The notes beneath the pieces were generated by a model, which ran no database searches, was not told where the DNA came from, and saw only the letters and a program-made list of their open reading frames with translations. Shown one piece after another: positions 33,369 through 34,739 of a stretch of 34,739 nt of DNA (position 1 is the stretch's first letter; each line of letters opens with the position of its first letter). Source of the DNA: Clostridiales bacterium (GTDB lineage Bacteria; Bacillota; Clostridia; Lachnospirales; Lachnospiraceae). The position numbers were made by a program, and so were the translations under genes. The DNA lies in assembly GCA_020859985.1 (NCBI GenBank), contig JAJBVD010000082.1:1-34739 (forward strand). Reading direction: 5' to 3'.

Positions 33369-34739
33369 GAGTTGCTTAGGGACATTGGCCATTACCTGGA
33401 ACTGATGGGATATAAGGTGATTGTCCTGAATCTCGTGGATATGGACCACTCGGACGGATACAATCCGTTTGCTTACATTCGGTCCGATGAGGACATAACA
33501 AAACTCATTACTAACCTGATCGCAAACACGACACCAAAAGGCACGACCCCGAACGATCCGTTTTGGGAGAAAGCAGAGTCTCTGATCTTACAGGCTCTCT
33601 TTCTGTATGTCTGGTATGAATTCCCAAAGCAGGGCAGGACGCCCAGTATGCGCGGCGTACTGGAACTTCTTAATAAGGAGAAGGTACCGGATAAATCGAG
33701 CGAAAAATCAGAACTGTATAACATCATGTACGCGCTGCCGAAGGACCATCCTGCGCTGGTTGCTTACAAAAAGGTCCGTGCCGGCGCGGCGGATACCGTC
33801 CGTTCCATCGTAATATCGGCGCAGGCCCGCCTTGCGTATCTGCAGAACCCGAAAGTCCTGCATATTCTGGATCACGATGATATGAACATTTCCGCTCTGG
33901 GTGAGGGCGTTTACCGTAATCCGGATCGCAAGGTTGCGTTGTTTTGCGTGATTCCGGATAATGACAAATCCTACAACTTTATTGTCGGCCTCCTCTATAC
34001 GCAGATTTTTCAGGAACTTTATTATATTGCTGACCATAAGTATGGCGGCGCACTGCCGGTTCCGGTCGCTCTCTGGATGGATGAGTTTGCGAACTGTGCA
34101 TTGCCGGATGGCTTTCAGGAAATTCTTGCCACCTGCAGGAGCCGCGAAATCAGCTGTAACATCATTATCCAGAATATGGCACAGCTGAAGACATTATTTA
34201 AAGACTCCTGGGAAAACATCTGCGGTAACTGCGACACACTGGTATACCTGGGCGGCAACGAGCAGAGCACACATAAATACATCTCTGAAATGCTCGGTAA
34301 GACCACTATCGATAAAAAGTCCTCTGGAGAGACACTAGGCAATCATGGTTCCAGCAGCCGGAACTATGATGTCCTCGGCCGGGATATTCTGGACCCATCT
34401 GAGGTGCGAAAGGTCAATAACAAAAAATGCCTTATTTTCATCCGCGGCTTTGATCCGATTTATGACGATAAATACAGGACAGCGGAAAAAGAAGACTTTA
34501 AGTTTGCAATGAAACTGGGCAGTTATCAGCATAAAGAAAATAAGATGCAGGAAGGGCGTGATGCGTTTTACCTTGATGCCGGAGGTTCGCCGACAGCATC
34601 TCTTTCCTACCAGCTGGAGAGTTATCTGGGGGTGTTTAAAGGAACGGCGGGTTATAAGCTGGTGGAAAGGTCTGTCAAACCAGAGTCCGACAACATCGTA
34701 GTATTTTCCGGGAACAGCTATATCGTTCAGGATTGCATG
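33363..34739 (+). CDS. VirD4-like coupling protein, C-terminal part (continues past window end)
   Basis: At least 457 codons in one open frame from 33369 to the last base, beginning ELLRDIGHYLELMGYKVIVLNLVDMDHSDGYNPFAYI, the direct continuation of TDPKG at 20061. It contains Walker B with VALWMDEFANCALPDGF (about 34068-34118) and CRSREISCNIIIQNMAQLK, all typical of VirD4/TraG ATPases. The reading frame is open leftward only to 33327, inside the nested element; GTG 33360 could start it but has no ribosome site, so this part is probably not made until the nested element leaves. Joined to the first part, the protein exceeds 629 aa. Confidence 0.92.

Overview
The window looks like part of a Tn1549-type integrative conjugative element (ICE) from a Lachnospiraceae-like gut Firmicute. 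The reasons are the gene order (MobC, relaxase, giant methylase/SNF2 protein, DUF3849/YodL proteins, DUF5688, SpoVG-like, PcfB, VirD4-like coupling protein), moderate GC, strong AGGAGG-type ribosome binding sites, and the TnpX/TnpV/TnpW-type accessory genes. Host assignment is inference; no chromosomal marker is present.

Layout. 1-579: end of a GNAT acetyltransferase and a NADAR-family gene, closed by two terminators. 580-1239: non-coding, with palindromes and phased TGTGAA repeats, the likely ICE oriT/relaxosome region. 1240-5018: mobC, relaxase and two coiled-coil or acidic genes in overlapping order. 5039-13642: a 2867-aa polyvalent protein (ArdC-like N-terminus, N6-methylase, SNF2 helicase) that carries a TnpV-like gene in another reading frame. 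13687-15983: two DUF3849-type genes, the second frameshifted. 16168-19410: small ORF, DUF5688, double SpoVG-like and PcfB. 19546 onward: the VirD4-like coupling protein gene, split in two.

The coupling-protein gene is broken exactly inside its TDPKGE codons by a 13,307-bp nested mobilizable element (about 20062-33368) with a 6-bp direct repeat AAGGGT at both ends. Removing one copy restores the reading frame. The nested element carries a TnpX-like large serine recombinase with an unusual repeated basic tail, three small accessory genes, an oriT region with IncQ-like nic cores, a MobA/MobL relaxase, TnpW, a small resolvase, two small type I toxin/antisense-RNA modules, and an AT-rich five-gene cargo operon (27599-32470).

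The cargo operon encodes two related zinc-ribbon/coiled-coil proteins, a COG4260-type SPFH protein with C-terminal zinc ribbons, a four-helix membrane protein and a small unknown protein. This is the best candidate for an undescribed system: a mobile membrane-associated surveillance or stress module. That function is inference. The nested element has its own relaxase but no coupling protein or secretion genes, so it probably depends on an ICE such as the one whose coupling protein it interrupts. Phased TGTGA repeats are shared by the mobilization regions of both elements.
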